Origin: Qipengyuania vulgaris | Lineage (GTDB): Bacteria; Pseudomonadota; Alphaproteobacteria; Sphingomonadales; Sphingomonadaceae | Direction of reading: 5' to 3' | Assembly (NCBI GenBank): GCA_000756795.1 | Contig: CCSI01000001.1 | Span: 310,001-374,000, forward strand | Length of the DNA stretch: 64,000 nucleotides | Shown: positions 29,606 through 38,456 of the stretch, piece after piece | Layout: the number at the start of each line of letters is the position of its first letter | Position numbering within the stretch: the stretch's first letter is position 1 | Notes under the pieces: generated by a model | Told to the model about the DNA's origin: nothing | The model's input: only the letters and a program-made list of their open reading frames with translations | The model's database searches: none | Program-made: the position numbers and the translations under genes

Positions 29606-30130
29606 ATGAAACTTACAGATCTCCGCGACAATCCCGGCGCCCGTAAAGAGCGCATCCGTGTCGGCCGTGGCATCGGCTCGGGCAAGGGCAAGACCGGCGG
29701 CCGTGGCCAGAAGGGCCAGAAGAGCCGTTCGGGCGTCGCCATCAAGGGCTTCGAAGGCGGCCAGATGCCGCTTCACATGCGCCTGCCGAAGCGCGGCTTC
29801 AACAATCCGTTCGGCAAGGACTACGCCGAAGTGAACCTGGGCATGGTCCAGAAGTTCATCGACGCGAAGAAGCTCGACGCCAAGAAGGACATCGACCACG
29901 CAGCGCTGAAGGCCGCTGGCCTCGCACGCGGTGGCAAGGACGGCGTCCGCCTGCTCGGCAAGGGCGAACTCAAGGCCAAGGCCAAGTTCATCGTCGCCGG
30001 TGCCTCGAAGGGCGCCATCGAGGCGGTCGAGAAGGCTGGCGGTTCGGTCGAAGTGATCGCCAAGGGTGAAAGCGAAGCCGAAAAGAAGGCCAAGCGCACC
30101 GAAGCCAACAAGGCCAAGAAGTCCAAATAA
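29606..30130 (+). CDS. rplO: 50S ribosomal protein L15
   Basis: A 174-residue late-assembly protein. [39 protein letters not shown] and [20 protein letters not shown] are L15 signatures. I chose the ATG at 29606; the frame is open further upstream, but that part has no L15 character. The C terminus ends in a lysine/alanine-rich tail longer than in E. coli. Because of the SGNH insertion, rplO-secY-adk may depend on readthrough or a separate promoter. Confidence 0.98.
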   Translation: MKLTDLRDNPGARKERIRVGRGIGSGKGKTGGRGQKGQKSRSGVAIKGFEGGQMPLHMRLPKRGFNNPFGKDYAEVNLGMVQKFIDAKKLDAKKDIDHAALKAAGLARGGKDGVRLLGKGELKAKAKFIVAGASKGAIEAVEKAGGSVEVIAKGESEAEKKAKRTEANKAKKSK

Positions 30131-30232
30131 CCGAAAAATTGGGGAGCGGGGTTCGACATTCGTCACTCCGCTCCCTATCTGTCCGGTCAACGCCGGGACG
30201 GGCCGGCGACAAGCTAGGATCGAAGACGACCA

Positions 30233-31597
30233 ATGGCATCAAGCGCCGATAATTTCGCGAGCAACATCAGTCTCGCCAACTTCTCCAAGGCCACCGAGCT
30301 GAAGCAGCGTATCTGGTTCACCATCGGTGCGCTTATCGTCTTCCGCTTCCTGAGCTTCGTGCCGCTGCCCGGCATCAATGCCAGCGCCCTAGAGCAGCTG
30401 GCCGACCAGACCCGTGGCGGCGTGGTCGACATGTTCAACATGTTCACCGGCGGCAGCCTCGAGCGCATGAGCCTCATCGCGCTTGGCGTGATGCCCTACA
30501 TCACCGCTTCGATCGTGGTGCAGATGGCCTCGGCGCTGCATCCCACGCTTGCCGCGATGAAGAAGGAAGGCACGGTCGGGCGCCAGAAACTCAACCAGTA
30601 CACGCGCTACGGCACGGTCTTCCTCTGCACCATCCAGGGCTGGTTTCTTGCAGCCGGTCTTGAAAGCTTCAGCTCCTCCAGCGGGATCGCTGCCGTGGTC
30701 GACCCGGGCTACATGTTCCGCGTCGGCGCGGTCATCAGCCTCGTCGGCGGCACCATGTTCCTGCTGTGGCTGGGTGAACAGATCACCAGCCGCGGCATCG
30801 GCAACGGCGTTTCGCTCATCATCATGGCCGGCATCGTCGCGCAGTTCCCGACTTTCGTCTCCAACATGACGAGCGGTTACAGCGAAGGCTCGATTTCGAC
30901 CGTCATCCTGCTCGGCTTCATCTTCATGGTGGTCGGCCTCATCCTGCTCATCAGCTTCTTCGAGCGCGCCCAGCGCCGCTTGCTGGTGCAATATCCCAAG
31001 CGCGCAACGCAGCGCGGCATGATGCAGGCAGACCGCTCGCACCTGCCGTTGAAGCTTAACACTGCAGGCGTTATCCCGCCCATCTTCGCCAGCTCGCTGC
31101 TGCTGCTGCCGCTGACCATCACGCAGTTCGCCGGCAATTCGCTCGACACCGACAGCACTACAGGCGGCACGATCACCACCATCCTGCAGTACCTGCAGCA
31201 TGGCCAGCCGCTCTACATGACGCTCTATGCTGTCGGCATCATCTTCTTCTGCTTCTTCTACACCGCGGTTGTGTTCAACCCGGAGGAGACGGCGGACAAT
31301 CTCAAGAAGAACGGCGGCTTCATTCCGGGCATCCGTCCGGGCAAGCGGACCGAGGAATATCTCGACTACGTCCTGACGCGCATCACCGTGATCGGTGCGA
31401 TCTACTTGACCTTTGTCTGCGTGGTGCCCGAATACATGATCGCGCAGACCGGCGTTCCGCTGTTCCTTGGCGGCACCAGCCTGCTGATCGTGGTCAACGT
31501 CACTGTCGACACCATCAGCCAGATCCAGTCGCACCTGCTGGCGCACCAGTATGGCGACCTCATCAAGAAGGCGAAGCTCAAGGGCCGCCTGCGTTAA
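30233..31597 (+). CDS. secY: Preprotein translocase subunit SecY
   Basis: A 454-residue inner-membrane channel with ten predicted hydrophobic helices. The plug/TM1-2 region has RIWFTIGALIVFRFLSFVPL and GVMPYITASIVVQM; GNGVSLIIMAGIVAQFP and the cytoplasmic loop NLKKNGGFIPGIRPGKRTEE (with the essential Arg-Pro-Gly region) are conserved. It partners with SecE/SecG, which are not in the window. Confidence 0.98.
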   Translation: MASSADNFASNISLANFSKATELKQRIWFTIGALIVFRFLSFVPLPGINASALEQLADQTRGGVVDMFNMFTGGSLERMSLIALGVMPYITASIVVQMASALHPTLAAMKKEGTVGRQKLNQYTRYGTVFLCTIQGWFLAAGLESFSSSSGIAAVVDPGYMFRVGAVISLVGGTMFLLWLGEQITSRGIGNGVSLIIMAGIVAQFPTFVSNMTSGYSEGSISTVILLGFIFMVVGLILLISFFERAQRRLLVQYPKRATQRGMMQADRSHLPLKLNTAGVIPPIFASSLLLLPLTITQFAGNSLDTDSTTGGTITTILQYLQHGQPLYMTLYAVGIIFFCFFYTAVVFNPEETADNLKKNGGFIPGIRPGKRTEEYLDYVLTRITVIGAIYLTFVCVVPEYMIAQTGVPLFLGGTSLLIVVNVTVDTISQIQSHLLAHQYGDLIKKAKLKGRLR

Positions 31598-31624
31598 ATC
31601 CCGAGACGAAGGGGACACCTCTCG

Positions 31625-32269
31625 ATGGACATCATTCTTCTCGGCCCTCCGGGCGCTGGCAAGGGAACGCAGGCACACCGCCTGGTCGAGCATCATGGCA
31701 TGATGCAGCTGTCGACCGGCGACATGCTCCGCGAAACACGCAAGGCCGATACCGAACTGGGTCGCAAGGTTGCCGACATCATGGATTCGGGCGGCCTCGT
31801 GTCCGACGATATCGTCTCGGCAATGATCGATGCCAAGCTGGCCGATATGGGTCCCGAAGTGGGCGCCATCTTCGACGGCTATCCCCGCACCGAGCACCAG
31901 GCCGCGCAGCTCGACGAAATCCTCGCCAGGCACGGCCGCAGCCTCGACCATGTCATCGAGCTCGAAGTGAACGAGGATGCGCTGGTCGAGCGTATCACCG
32001 GCCGCTACACCTGCGCCAATTGCGGCGCGGGCTATCACGACACCTTCAAGCAGCCGAAGGCCGAAGGCGTATGCGATGAATGCGGCTCTACCGAATTCAA
32101 GCGCCGTCCCGACGATAACGAGGAAACCGTGCGTCACCGCATGTCGGTCTATCGCAACGAAACGGCTCCCATCCTCCCGGGTTACGAAAAGCGCGGCATT
32201 GTGAAGCGCGTGAACGGCATGGGCGGTATCGACGAAGTCACGCACGCCATCGACGCAATCCTCGCCTGA
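31625..32269 (+). CDS. adk: Adenylate kinase
   Basis: Interconverts AMP, ADP and ATP. The P-loop is GPPGAGKGT at residues 7-15; STGDMLRE and DGYPRTEHQA are the AMP-binding motifs. The LID carries CANCG and CDECG, the four cysteines of zinc-binding adenylate kinases. At 214 residues it is the long bacterial type. The position after secY is conserved in many bacteria. Confidence 0.98.
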   Translation: MDIILLGPPGAGKGTQAHRLVEHHGMMQLSTGDMLRETRKADTELGRKVADIMDSGGLVSDDIVSAMIDAKLADMGPEVGAIFDGYPRTEHQAAQLDEILARHGRSLDHVIELEVNEDALVERITGRYTCANCGAGYHDTFKQPKAEGVCDECGSTEFKRRPDDNEETVRHRMSVYRNETAPILPGYEKRGIVKRVNGMGGIDEVTHAIDAILA

Positions 32270-32324
32270 GGGTTTCCAAATCGCCGTTCTGTCCATAGAC
32301 ACTCGCCTGATGAAGGAGAGGGTC

Positions 32325-32927
32325 ATGAAGACATTCGCATATCTGGCAGGCGCGATGGCGCTGGGCCTCGCTTCGCCCCTGTCGGCCAAGGTCGAGGCGA
32401 TGAGCGAGCAGGGTTTCGTTACCGAGGACACCGCGCTTATCGCCGCAACGCCGCGCCAGGTGTGGCTGGCGCTCATCAAGCCCGGCGAATGGTGGAACGA
32501 TGCCCACACGTGGTCGGGTGACGCTTCCAACATGACCTTGGTGCCGAGCGCGGGCGGCTGCTTCTGCGAAAAAGTACCGGGCGAGGGCGACATTCCGCTC
32601 GACGGCAGCGTGCAGCATGCCGTGGTAGTCCAGGCCGTTCCTGACAAGGCGCTTCGATTGCGTGGCGGCCTCGGCCCCCTCCAGGCGGTTCCCGCGACCG
32701 GCGTTCTCACCATCACGCTGACCCCTGTCGATGGCGGAACCGAGGTGAAGTGGGAGTACAATGTCGGCGGGGCGATGAATTTCCCGATGGAAGCCGTCTC
32801 GCTGGCGGTCGATGGCGTGATGACCGAGCAGCTGAACGGCCTGCGCGACCATCTCGGTGGCCTCGATACCGAAATCCCGGACGACGAGGTCGAGGCACCG
32901 GCAGAGCCCATCGACGACGAAGAGTGA
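32325..32927 (+). CDS. Exported SRPBCC-domain protein
   Basis: A 200-residue protein with a signal peptide MKTFAYLAGAMALGLASPLSA. The mature part has the START/SRPBCC beta layout: TPRQVWLALIKPGEWWNDAH, a central VQAVPDKALRLRGGLGPLQA, and TITLTPVDGGTEVKWEYNV, then a long C-terminal helix and an acidic tail. Such folds bind hydrophobic ligands; no ligand is known. AAGGAGAGG ends 3 bases before the ATG at 32325, which decides this start over the ATG at 32310. Confidence 0.85.
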   Translation: MKTFAYLAGAMALGLASPLSAKVEAMSEQGFVTEDTALIAATPRQVWLALIKPGEWWNDAHTWSGDASNMTLVPSAGGCFCEKVPGEGDIPLDGSVQHAVVVQAVPDKALRLRGGLGPLQAVPATGVLTITLTPVDGGTEVKWEYNVGGAMNFPMEAVSLAVDGVMTEQLNGLRDHLGGLDTEIPDDEVEAPAEPIDDEE

Positions 32928-32974
32928 ACTTCGCGGGCTTTCGGGCGTAGTTGTCGCAAGACAAGGGAGCCCGA

Positions 32975-34324
32975 ATGCCGCAAGACACACCCGACCTCGC
33001 AACCTTCATCGAAGGCGTCCGCAAGCGCAATCCCGGTCAGGATGAGTTTGTCCAGGCGGTGGAAGATGTCGCGCAGGACATCCTTCCCTTCGTTGCCGAC
33101 CACCCCGAATATCACGAGGCGGAAATCCTCCGCCGTATCGCCGAGCCCGACCGCATCGTCTCCTTCCGCGTCTGTTGGGAGGATGACGATGGCAATGTGC
33201 GCGTCGAGCGCGGGTGGCGGGTGCAGAACAACAATGCGGTCGGTCCCTACAAGGGCGGCTTGCGCTTTTCGCGCAGCGTGACCGAGAGCGTGCTCAAGTT
33301 CCTCGCCTTCGAGCAGACCTTCAAGAATTCACTGACCGGCCTGCCGATGGGCGGCGCGAAGGGCGGATCCAACTTCAATCCCAAGGGCAAATCCGACCGC
33401 GAGGTCATGCGCTTCTGCCAAAGCTTCATGGCCGAACTCTATCGCCATATCGGTCCCGATACCGATGTGCCGGCAGGCGATATCGGCGTGGGGCCTCGCG
33501 AGATTGGTTATCTCTTCGGTCAGTACAAGAAATTGACCGGACGCTGGGAAGGCGTGCTGACCGGCAAGGCGAGCGAATATGGCGGTTCCAAACTGCGCAC
33601 CGAGGCAACCGGTTATGGCGTTGTCTATTTTCTGCGAGAGATGCTGAAGGCCGAGGACGAGGGGCTGGAGGGCAAGAGCGCGGTCGTCTCCGGCTCGGGC
33701 AATGTGGCCCTGCATGCTGCCGAAAAGCTTATTGCCGAGGGCGCGAAGGTGCTGACCCTCTCCGACAGCGACGGCTTCATTCACGACAAGAATGGCATCG
33801 ACGAGGAGAAGCTGGACTGGGTGAAGTCGCTCAAGCTCAAGAAGCGCGGCCGCATCTCGGATTACGCCGATAAATTCGATGCGGAGTTTCATCAAGGCGA
33901 GGCACCGTGGCAGGTTGATTGCGACATCGCTTTGCCATGTGCCACCCAGAACGAGCTGGACGAAAAGGGGGCGAAGGCCCTGTTGGACAATGATGTGCTG
34001 GCCGTGGTCGAGGGCGCCAATATGCCAAGCACGGCCAAGGCCTCCCAGGCTTTCCGGCGCGCTGGCATTTTGTTCGGGCCAGCCAAAGCCGCCAACGCAG
34101 GCGGAGTGGCCGTTTCGGGCCTGGAGATGAGCCAGAATTCCGAGCGGGTCAGTTGGGAGCATGAGAAATTGGATCGCATGCTGACCGAGCTCATGCAGGA
34201 CATCCACGGCAAGTGCGTCGAAGAAGGCGTGGGCGAGGATGGCCATGTCGATTATGTGCGCGGCGCCAATATTGCGGGCTTTCGCAAGGTTGCCGATGCC
34301 ATGCTCGCATTCGGAGTGGTTTAA
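32975..34324 (+). CDS. gdhA: NADP-type glutamate dehydrogenase
   Basis: Reductive amination of 2-oxoglutarate with ammonium. The 449-residue length fits the hexameric NADP enzyme. GPYKGGLRF, PMGGAKGGSNFNPKGKSD (catalytic lysine), GDIGVGPREIGYLFGQYKK and the Rossmann motif GSGNVALHAAEKL are present; the C terminus has GPAKAANAGGVAVSGLEMSQ. AAGGGAG precedes the ATG at 32975; a TTG 24 bases upstream is a weaker alternative. It links to the 2-oxoglutarate made by the TCA genes further right in the window. Confidence 0.96.
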   Translation: MPQDTPDLATFIEGVRKRNPGQDEFVQAVEDVAQDILPFVADHPEYHEAEILRRIAEPDRIVSFRVCWEDDDGNVRVERGWRVQNNNAVGPYKGGLRFSRSVTESVLKFLAFEQTFKNSLTGLPMGGAKGGSNFNPKGKSDREVMRFCQSFMAELYRHIGPDTDVPAGDIGVGPREIGYLFGQYKKLTGRWEGVLTGKASEYGGSKLRTEATGYGVVYFLREMLKAEDEGLEGKSAVVSGSGNVALHAAEKLIAEGAKVLTLSDSDGFIHDKNGIDEEKLDWVKSLKLKKRGRISDYADKFDAEFHQGEAPWQVDCDIALPCATQNELDEKGAKALLDNDVLAVVEGANMPSTAKASQAFRRAGILFGPAKAANAGGVAVSGLEMSQNSERVSWEHEKLDRMLTELMQDIHGKCVEEGVGEDGHVDYVRGANIAGFRKVADAMLAFGVV

Positions 34325-34331
34325 CCCGATT

Positions 34332-34360
34332 TTGACGAGTTGCCGCCCACGCTCTATACC
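34332..34360 (+). promoter_or_regulatory. Candidate promoter in the gdhA-rpsM gap (distal)
   Basis: TTGACG (34332-34337), 17-base spacer, TATACC (34355-34360). Just downstream is a nested stem CGAGG-CCGCC / GGCGG-CCTCG (34375-34403). Probably drives the rpsM operon from a distal start. Confidence 0.5.
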
Positions 34361-34424
34361 GGCTCTTGAAAGCACGAGGTGACCGCCTATATCGGCGGCC
34401 TCGGCTGTTTGCGCGCGCTGGAGG

Positions 34425-34453
34425 TTGACGCTCCGGGCGAATCCTACTAAGCG
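34425..34453 (+). promoter_or_regulatory. Candidate promoter of the rpsM-rpoA operon (proximal)
   Basis: TTGACG (34425-34430) is followed after 17 bases by TAAGCG, then CCC. The TACTAAGCGCCCA stretch resembles the GC-rich segment after the rpsL and rpsJ -10 elements. The exact -10 is uncertain (TACTAA would be at 14-base spacing). Confidence 0.45.
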
Positions 34454-34466
34454 CCCAACCATTCGA

Positions 34467-34590
34467 CACTTGCAGTGAGTCCGGCAGGCGGCAGCCTAGT
34501 GCGCGCCATCCGGGCTTTTTGCGTTACCAAGCGTCTGCAAGTGCTAGCGAATACAAAGCGTTGAGATGGGGTCCCGCTTATAAAGGACCC
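34467..34590 (+). promoter_or_regulatory. Structured rpsM leader
   Basis: CACTTGCAG (34467-34475) pairs perfectly with CTGCAAGTG (34535-34543), closing a multi-branch region that includes GGCGGCAGCC-type short stems and a GGGCTTTTT tract (34512-34519). GGGTCC (34569-34574) and GGACCC (34585-34590) then form a stem just ahead of the GGAG ribosome site (34601-34604). A candidate regulatory leader; no ligand or protein is shown. Confidence 0.5.
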
Positions 34591-34610
34591 TGTGGAGCAT
34601 GGAGATTTAA

Positions 34611-34979
34611 GTGGCTCGTATTGCCGGGGTAAACATCCCCACCAACAAGCGCGTTATCATCGCGCTCACCTATATTCACGGTATCGGCCGCACCAAGGCC
34701 GTTGAAATCGCCGACAAGCTCGGCATCGATCACGCGCGCCGCGTTCAGGACCTTTCCGACGAGGAAATCCTCCGCGTTCGCGAAACCATCGATGAAGAGC
34801 ACATGGTCGAAGGTGACCTTCGTCGCAACACAGCGATGAACATCAAGCGCCTGATGGACCTGCGTTCCTATCGCGGCCTTCGTCACCGTGCCGGCCTGCC
34901 CGTTCGCGGCCAGCGCACCCACACCAACGCCCGCACCCGCAAGGGTAAGGCCAAGCCGATTGCCGGCAAGAAGAAGTAA
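34611..34979 (+). CDS. rpsM: 30S ribosomal protein S13
   Basis: A 122-residue head protein contacting the P-site t[36 protein letters not shown] and [20 protein letters not shown] are standard. The start codon is GTG, preceded by GGAG at six-base spacing. First gene of the alpha operon here; rpsD is absent, as is normal for alphaproteobacteria. Confidence 0.98.
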   Translation: MARIAGVNIPTNKRVIIALTYIHGIGRTKAVEIADKLGIDHARRVQDLSDEEILRVRETIDEEHMVEGDLRRNTAMNIKRLMDLRSYRGLRHRAGLPVRGQRTHTNARTRKGKAKPIAGKKK

Positions 34980-35034
34980 GCTCGGGTCTCCCGACAAGCT
35001 TTTCCCTTCTTGAGAATATAGAGGAATACACATC

Positions 35035-35424
35035 ATGGCACGCGAACCAGGCCGCGTAAGGCGCCGCGACAAGAAGAACATTTCTTCGGGCGTCGCGCAC
35101 ATCAACGCCAGCTTCAACAACACGATGATCACCATCACCGACGCACAGGGCAATGCCATCAGCTGGTCCAGCGCCGGCATGATGGGCTTCAAGGGCAGCC
35201 GCAAGTCGACTCCCTATGCCGCACAGGTCGCCGCCGACGACGCAGGCCGCAAGGCTGCCGAGCACGGCGTTCGCACCCTCGAAGTCGAAGTGAAGGGCCC
35301 GGGTTCGGGTCGCGAGAGCGCTCTTCGCGGTCTCGCCGCAGTGGGCTTCACGATCACTTCGATCCGCGACGTGACGCCGATCCCGCACAACGGGGTCCGT
35401 CCTTCCAAGCGTCGCCGCGTCTGA
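35035..35424 (+). CDS. rpsK: 30S ribosomal protein S11
   Basis: A 129-residue platform protein. [40 protein letters not shown] and [16 protein letters not shown] are diagnostic. The 110-base spacer to rpoA holds two stems, GGCTGG/CCAGCC (35442-35458) and GGACCGG/CCGGTCC (35475-35507). Confidence 0.98.
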   Translation: MAREPGRVRRRDKKNISSGVAHINASFNNTMITITDAQGNAISWSSAGMMGFKGSRKSTPYAAQVAADDAGRKAAEHGVRTLEVEVKGPGSGRESALRGLAAVGFTITSIRDVTPIPHNGVRPSKRRRV

Positions 35425-35441
35425 TCCGTACCTGCCCGGTG

Positions 35442-35507
35442 GGCTGGGTCCTCCAGCCTTCCGACACCTACATCGGACCGGACGCTCGATAGAAAGAGCT
35501 CCGGTCC
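35442..35507 (+). promoter_or_regulatory. Two hairpins in the rpsK-rpoA spacer
   Basis: GGCTGG (35442-35447) pairs with CCAGCC (35453-35458), and GGACCGG (35475-35481) pairs with CCGGTCC (35501-35507). Neither has a T-run. They could be mRNA processing or attenuation signals that set the ratio of S11 to RpoA. Confidence 0.4.
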
Positions 35508-35534
35508 TGCCCGCATCCACACCAGGGGAAATCC

Positions 35535-36590
35535 ATGTCCGTCAACATCAAGAACTGGCAGGAACTCAAGAAACCCAACACCCTCGACATCAAGGACGGT
35601 GGCGACAAGGACCGCAAGGCAACCTTCGTTGCAGAACCGCTCGAGCGCGGCTTCGGCCTGACGCTCGGCAACGCGCTGCGTCGCGTCCTCCTGTCCTCGC
35701 TCCAGGGTGCAGCCATCACCTCGATCAAGATCGAGAACGTGCTGCATGAATTCTCCTCGCTCGCCGGCGTGCGCGAGGACGTCACCGATATCGTCCTGAA
35801 CGTGAAGCAGATCGCGCTCAAGATGGAAGGCGAAGGCATGAAGCGCCTCCAGCTCTCGGCCACCGGCCCGGGCGAAGTGAAGGCTGGCGACATCGCCGTT
35901 TCGGGTGACATCGAGGTCATGAATAAGGACCTCGTCATCTGCCACCTCGACGAAGGTGCGACGCTGAACATGGAACTGACCGCGGACACCGGCAAGGGCT
36001 ACCGCCCCGCAGTGATGAACCGTCCGGTCGACGCTCCGATCGGTCTCATCCCCGTCGACAGCCTGTACTCGCCGGTCCGCCAGGTGAGCTACAAGGTCGA
36101 GAACGCCCGTGTCGGCCAGGAACTGGACTACGACAAGCTCAGCCTCACCGTCGAAACCGACGGTACGGTCGCTCCGGAAGACGCCGTGGCCTATGCCGCG
36201 CGCATCCTCCAGGACCAGCTGACGCTGTTCGTCCACTTCGAAGACGGCATCCCGCAGCCCAGCTCGGCCATGATCGGCCAGGCTGCAGAGCCGCAGGAAA
36301 GCGACACCAACCAGCTCAACCGTTACCTCCTCAAGAAGGTCGATGAGCTGGAACTGTCGGTCCGTTCGGCGAACTGCCTCAAGAACGACAACATCATCTA
36401 CATCGGCGACCTGGTCCAGAAGACCGAGGCCGAGATGCTCCGTACGCCGAACTTCGGCCGCAAGTCGCTCAACGAGATCAAGGAAGTCCTGAGCTCGATG
36501 GGTCTGCGCCTCGGCATGGACATCCCTGGCTGGCCGCCGGAGAACATTGAAGAAATGGCCAAGAAGCTCGAACAGGAACTTCTCGGTTAA
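35535..36590 (+). CDS. rpoA: DNA-directed RNA polymerase subunit alpha
   Basis: A 351-residue polymerase assembly subunit. The N-terminal domain has [20 protein letters not shown] and [20 protein letters not shown]; the C-terminal domain has [20 protein letters not shown] and the DNA/activator-binding helix-hairpin [30 protein letters not shown] precedes the ATG. Confidence 0.99.
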   Translation: MSVNIKNWQELKKPNTLDIKDGGDKDRKATFVAEPLERGFGLTLGNALRRVLLSSLQGAAITSIKIENVLHEFSSLAGVREDVTDIVLNVKQIALKMEGEGMKRLQLSATGPGEVKAGDIAVSGDIEVMNKDLVICHLDEGATLNMELTADTGKGYRPAVMNRPVDAPIGLIPVDSLYSPVRQVSYKVENARVGQELDYDKLSLTVETDGTVAPEDAVAYAARILQDQLTLFVHFEDGIPQPSSAMIGQAAEPQESDTNQLNRYLLKKVDELELSVRSANCLKNDNIIYIGDLVQKTEAEMLRTPNFGRKSLNEIKEVLSSMGLRLGMDIPGWPPENIEEMAKKLEQELLG

Positions 36591-36673
36591 ACCGGGCAAC
36601 GGCGGCGGGCCCTAACCGCCGCCAGCACTGGGCTACCTAGAACGGGCCCTTTTCGAACGAAGAAGGAAATACA

Positions 36674-37096
36674 ATGCGTCATAAAATTGCAGGCCGTAAG
36701 CTTCAGCGTAAGACTGGCCACCGCAAGGCCTTGTTCCGCAACATGAGCGCCGCGCTCATCAAGCACGAACAGATCCTCACCACGCAGGCGAAGGCCAAGG
36801 AACTGCGTCCCTACATCGAAAAGCTGATCACGCTGGCGAAGCGTGGCGGTCTTTCGAACCGTCGCATCGCGATGAGCAAGCTGCAGGACGAGACGCAGCT
36901 CAAGAAGCTGTTCGACGTTCTCGCCGAGCGTTACTCGGACCGTGACGGCGGCTACACCCGCGTCATCAAGGCCGGCTATCGCGGCAGCGACGCGGCTGCC
37001 ATGGCAGTCATCGAATTCGTCGATCGCGACGTCGATGCCAAGGGCCAGGACAGCGGCCCGGTGATGGCTGACGAAGAGGAAATGGCGGAAGCCTGA
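36674..37096 (+). CDS. rplQ: 50S ribosomal protein L17
   Basis: A 140-residue protein. [40 protein letters not shown] and [20 protein letters not shown] are L17 signatures. GAAGGAAATAC precedes the ATG. Last gene of the ribosomal cluster; a clear terminator follows 22 bases after its stop. Confidence 0.99.
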   Translation: MRHKIAGRKLQRKTGHRKALFRNMSAALIKHEQILTTQAKAKELRPYIEKLITLAKRGGLSNRRIAMSKLQDETQLKKLFDVLAERYSDRDGGYTRVIKAGYRGSDAAAMAVIEFVDRDVDAKGQDSGPVMADEEEMAEA

Positions 37097-37118
37097 GCCT
37101 CTCAAATAGAGACACATG

Positions 37119-37149
37119 AAGGCCGGGGGAGAAATCCTCCGGCCTTTTT
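37119..37149 (+). terminator. Rho-independent terminator after rplQ
   Basis: AAGGCCGGGGGA (37119-37130) pairs with TCCTCCGGCCTT (37135-37146) around a GAAA loop, followed by TTTTT. End of the alpha operon. Confidence 0.92.
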
Positions 37150-37159
37150 GTTTGCGCGC

Positions 37160-37214
37160 TTGACTCTGTAACGGCTTTGACAGATATTTCTGTCATGACA
37201 GAAAAAAGTGACAG
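37160..37214 (+). promoter_or_regulatory. Promoter and TGACAG operator of the GbsR-type regulator
   Basis: TTGACT (37160-37165), 17-base spacer, GATATT (37183-37188) make a plausible sigma-70 promoter. Over it lie TGACAG (37178-37183), CTGTCA (37190-37195), TGACAG (37196-37201) and TGACAG (37209-37214). CTGTCATGACAG (37190-37201) is a perfect 12-bp palindrome containing the ATG itself. Binding there would block transcription, so autoregulation is likely. Confidence 0.65.
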
Positions 37215-37764
37215 GATCGAGTTGTCGCCCTCCATCGCACGCTTCGTGCTGCATTGGGGGGATCTGGGCAGCCAGTGGGGCGTGAACCGCTCGGTCGCGC
37301 AAATCCACGCGCTGCTGTTCATTTCGGACGAGCCGCTCAACGCCGAGCAGGTCGCAGCGACGCTGGGGCTGGCGCGGTCGAATGTGTCGAATTCGATCCG
37401 CGAGCTCTTGTCCTGGAAGCTCATTGAGCGCGTTCCGGTGCTGGGGGAACGGCGTGACCACTTCACGGCCGAGGCCGATATCTGGGAAATGGCAACGCGT
37501 ATCGCCCGCGGCCGCAAGGAGCGCGAAATCGACCCGGCGGAAGCCGCGCTGAAGCTCTGCAACGAGGAAGCCGCCCGCGACCCCGAAATCAGCCCGCAGG
37601 CGCGGCAGAAGCTGGCCGACATGCTCGAGTTCGTTTCGACCATGTCGCGCTGGCACGACGAGATGCTCAACGTGCCCAAGTCCGCGCTGATGACCCTCAT
37701 CACCATGGGCTCCGGTATCGTCAAGGTCATCGGATGGCGTCCCGGCAAGGGCCAGAAAAAGTAA
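37195..37764 (+). CDS. GbsR/MarR-type transcriptional regulator
   Basis: A 189-residue winged-helix regulator. GDLGSQWGVNRSVAQIHALL opens the domain, LNAEQVAATLGLARSNVSNS is the HTH and ERRDHFTAEADIWEM the wing, matching the GbsR/OpuAR group, whose studied members sense choline or other osmolytes. The C-terminal helix has MSRWHDEMLNVPK. The ATG at 37195 is used; a TTG at 37177 is an alternative. It is followed after 35 bases by the DUF4166 gene, which may be its target. Confidence 0.87.
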   Translation: MTEKSDRIELSPSIARFVLHWGDLGSQWGVNRSVAQIHALLFISDEPLNAEQVAATLGLARSNVSNSIRELLSWKLIERVPVLGERRDHFTAEADIWEMATRIARGRKEREIDPAEAALKLCNEEAARDPEISPQARQKLADMLEFVSTMSRWHDEMLNVPKSALMTLITMGSGIVKVIGWRPGKGQKK

Positions 37765-37799
37765 GAGACACCAGCCAGAATCGCGAAAGGGGAAAAGCG

Positions 37800-38456
37800 A
37801 TGCAGGCACTACCCAAAGAGCAAATTCCGCAATCAGCACCGCAAGGGGGTGAGGCTTACGACGCGCGCTTCCGGGCGCTGGTGGGCGAGGCAGGTTGGCG
37901 GAGGCTTCCCGAGGCGGTCCGTGCGCGGTTCTCGAAGCGTCTCGCGAGCGCGCGTGTCGCCATCTATCCCGGCATCATCGAGGAAGTGCGCTTCAGCCGC
38001 GCCGGATGGCTGCTGGCACAGCTCTCCCGCCTGATCGGCGCACCTTTGCCACTTCACCGCGACAAAGGCGTCCCGGCCACGGTTTCGGTCAGTGAGGACG
38101 GGAACAGCGGCGGCCAGTGCTGGACGCGCATCTATGGCCGCAAGCACGGCTTCCCGCAGGTCATCCACAGCGCCAAGCGCTTTGCCGGCAAGTCGGGACT
38201 GGAGGAATACCTCGGCCGCGGCATCGGCATGGCGCTGAAGGTCGTCGCGCTCGACGACGGGCTCGAGTTCCGCAGCGACCATTATTTCCTCGACCTCGGT
38301 CCATTGCGCCTTCGCTTGCCGCACTGGATGGGGCCGGGGCGGACGGTGGTGCGCCACCGCGATATGGGCGAGGGGCGGTTCGAGTTTTCGCTCCAGCTGG
38401 TCCATCCGCTGCTGGGTGAGCTGGTCTACCAGTCGGGAGTGTTCCGCGATGCCTAG
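37800..38456 (+). CDS. DUF4166 domain protein
   Basis: A 218-residue protein. SAPQGGEAYDARFRALVGE, then GAPLPLHRDKGVPATVSVSE, CWTRIYGRKHGFPQVIHSAK and RLRLPHWMGPGRTVVRHRDM match the DUF4166 pattern. No catalytic residue is known for this family. GAAAGGGG precedes the ATG. Its stop overlaps the next gene by 8 bases; DUF4166 is also found fused to saccharopine-dehydrogenase-like proteins, supporting a joint function. Confidence 0.8.
   Translation: MQALPKEQIPQSAPQGGEAYDARFRALVGEAGWRRLPEAVRARFSKRLASARVAIYPGIIEEVRFSRAGWLLAQLSRLIGAPLPLHRDKGVPATVSVSEDGNSGGQCWTRIYGRKHGFPQVIHSAKRFAGKSGLEEYLGRGIGMALKVVALDDGLEFRSDHYFLDLGPLRLRLPHWMGPGRTVVRHRDMGEGRFEFSLQLVHPLLGELVYQSGVFRDA

Noticed and set aside
30389..33115. 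A 908-codon open frame on the minus strand.
   Set aside because: Antisense to secY, adk and the SRPBCC gene; composition is His/Asp/Val-rich as typical for reverse-frame shadows.
34379..34450. A 23-codon frame (GTG to TAA) in the rpsM leader, possible leader peptide.
   Set aside because: No ribosome site and it coincides with a stem and a promoter; not enough support.
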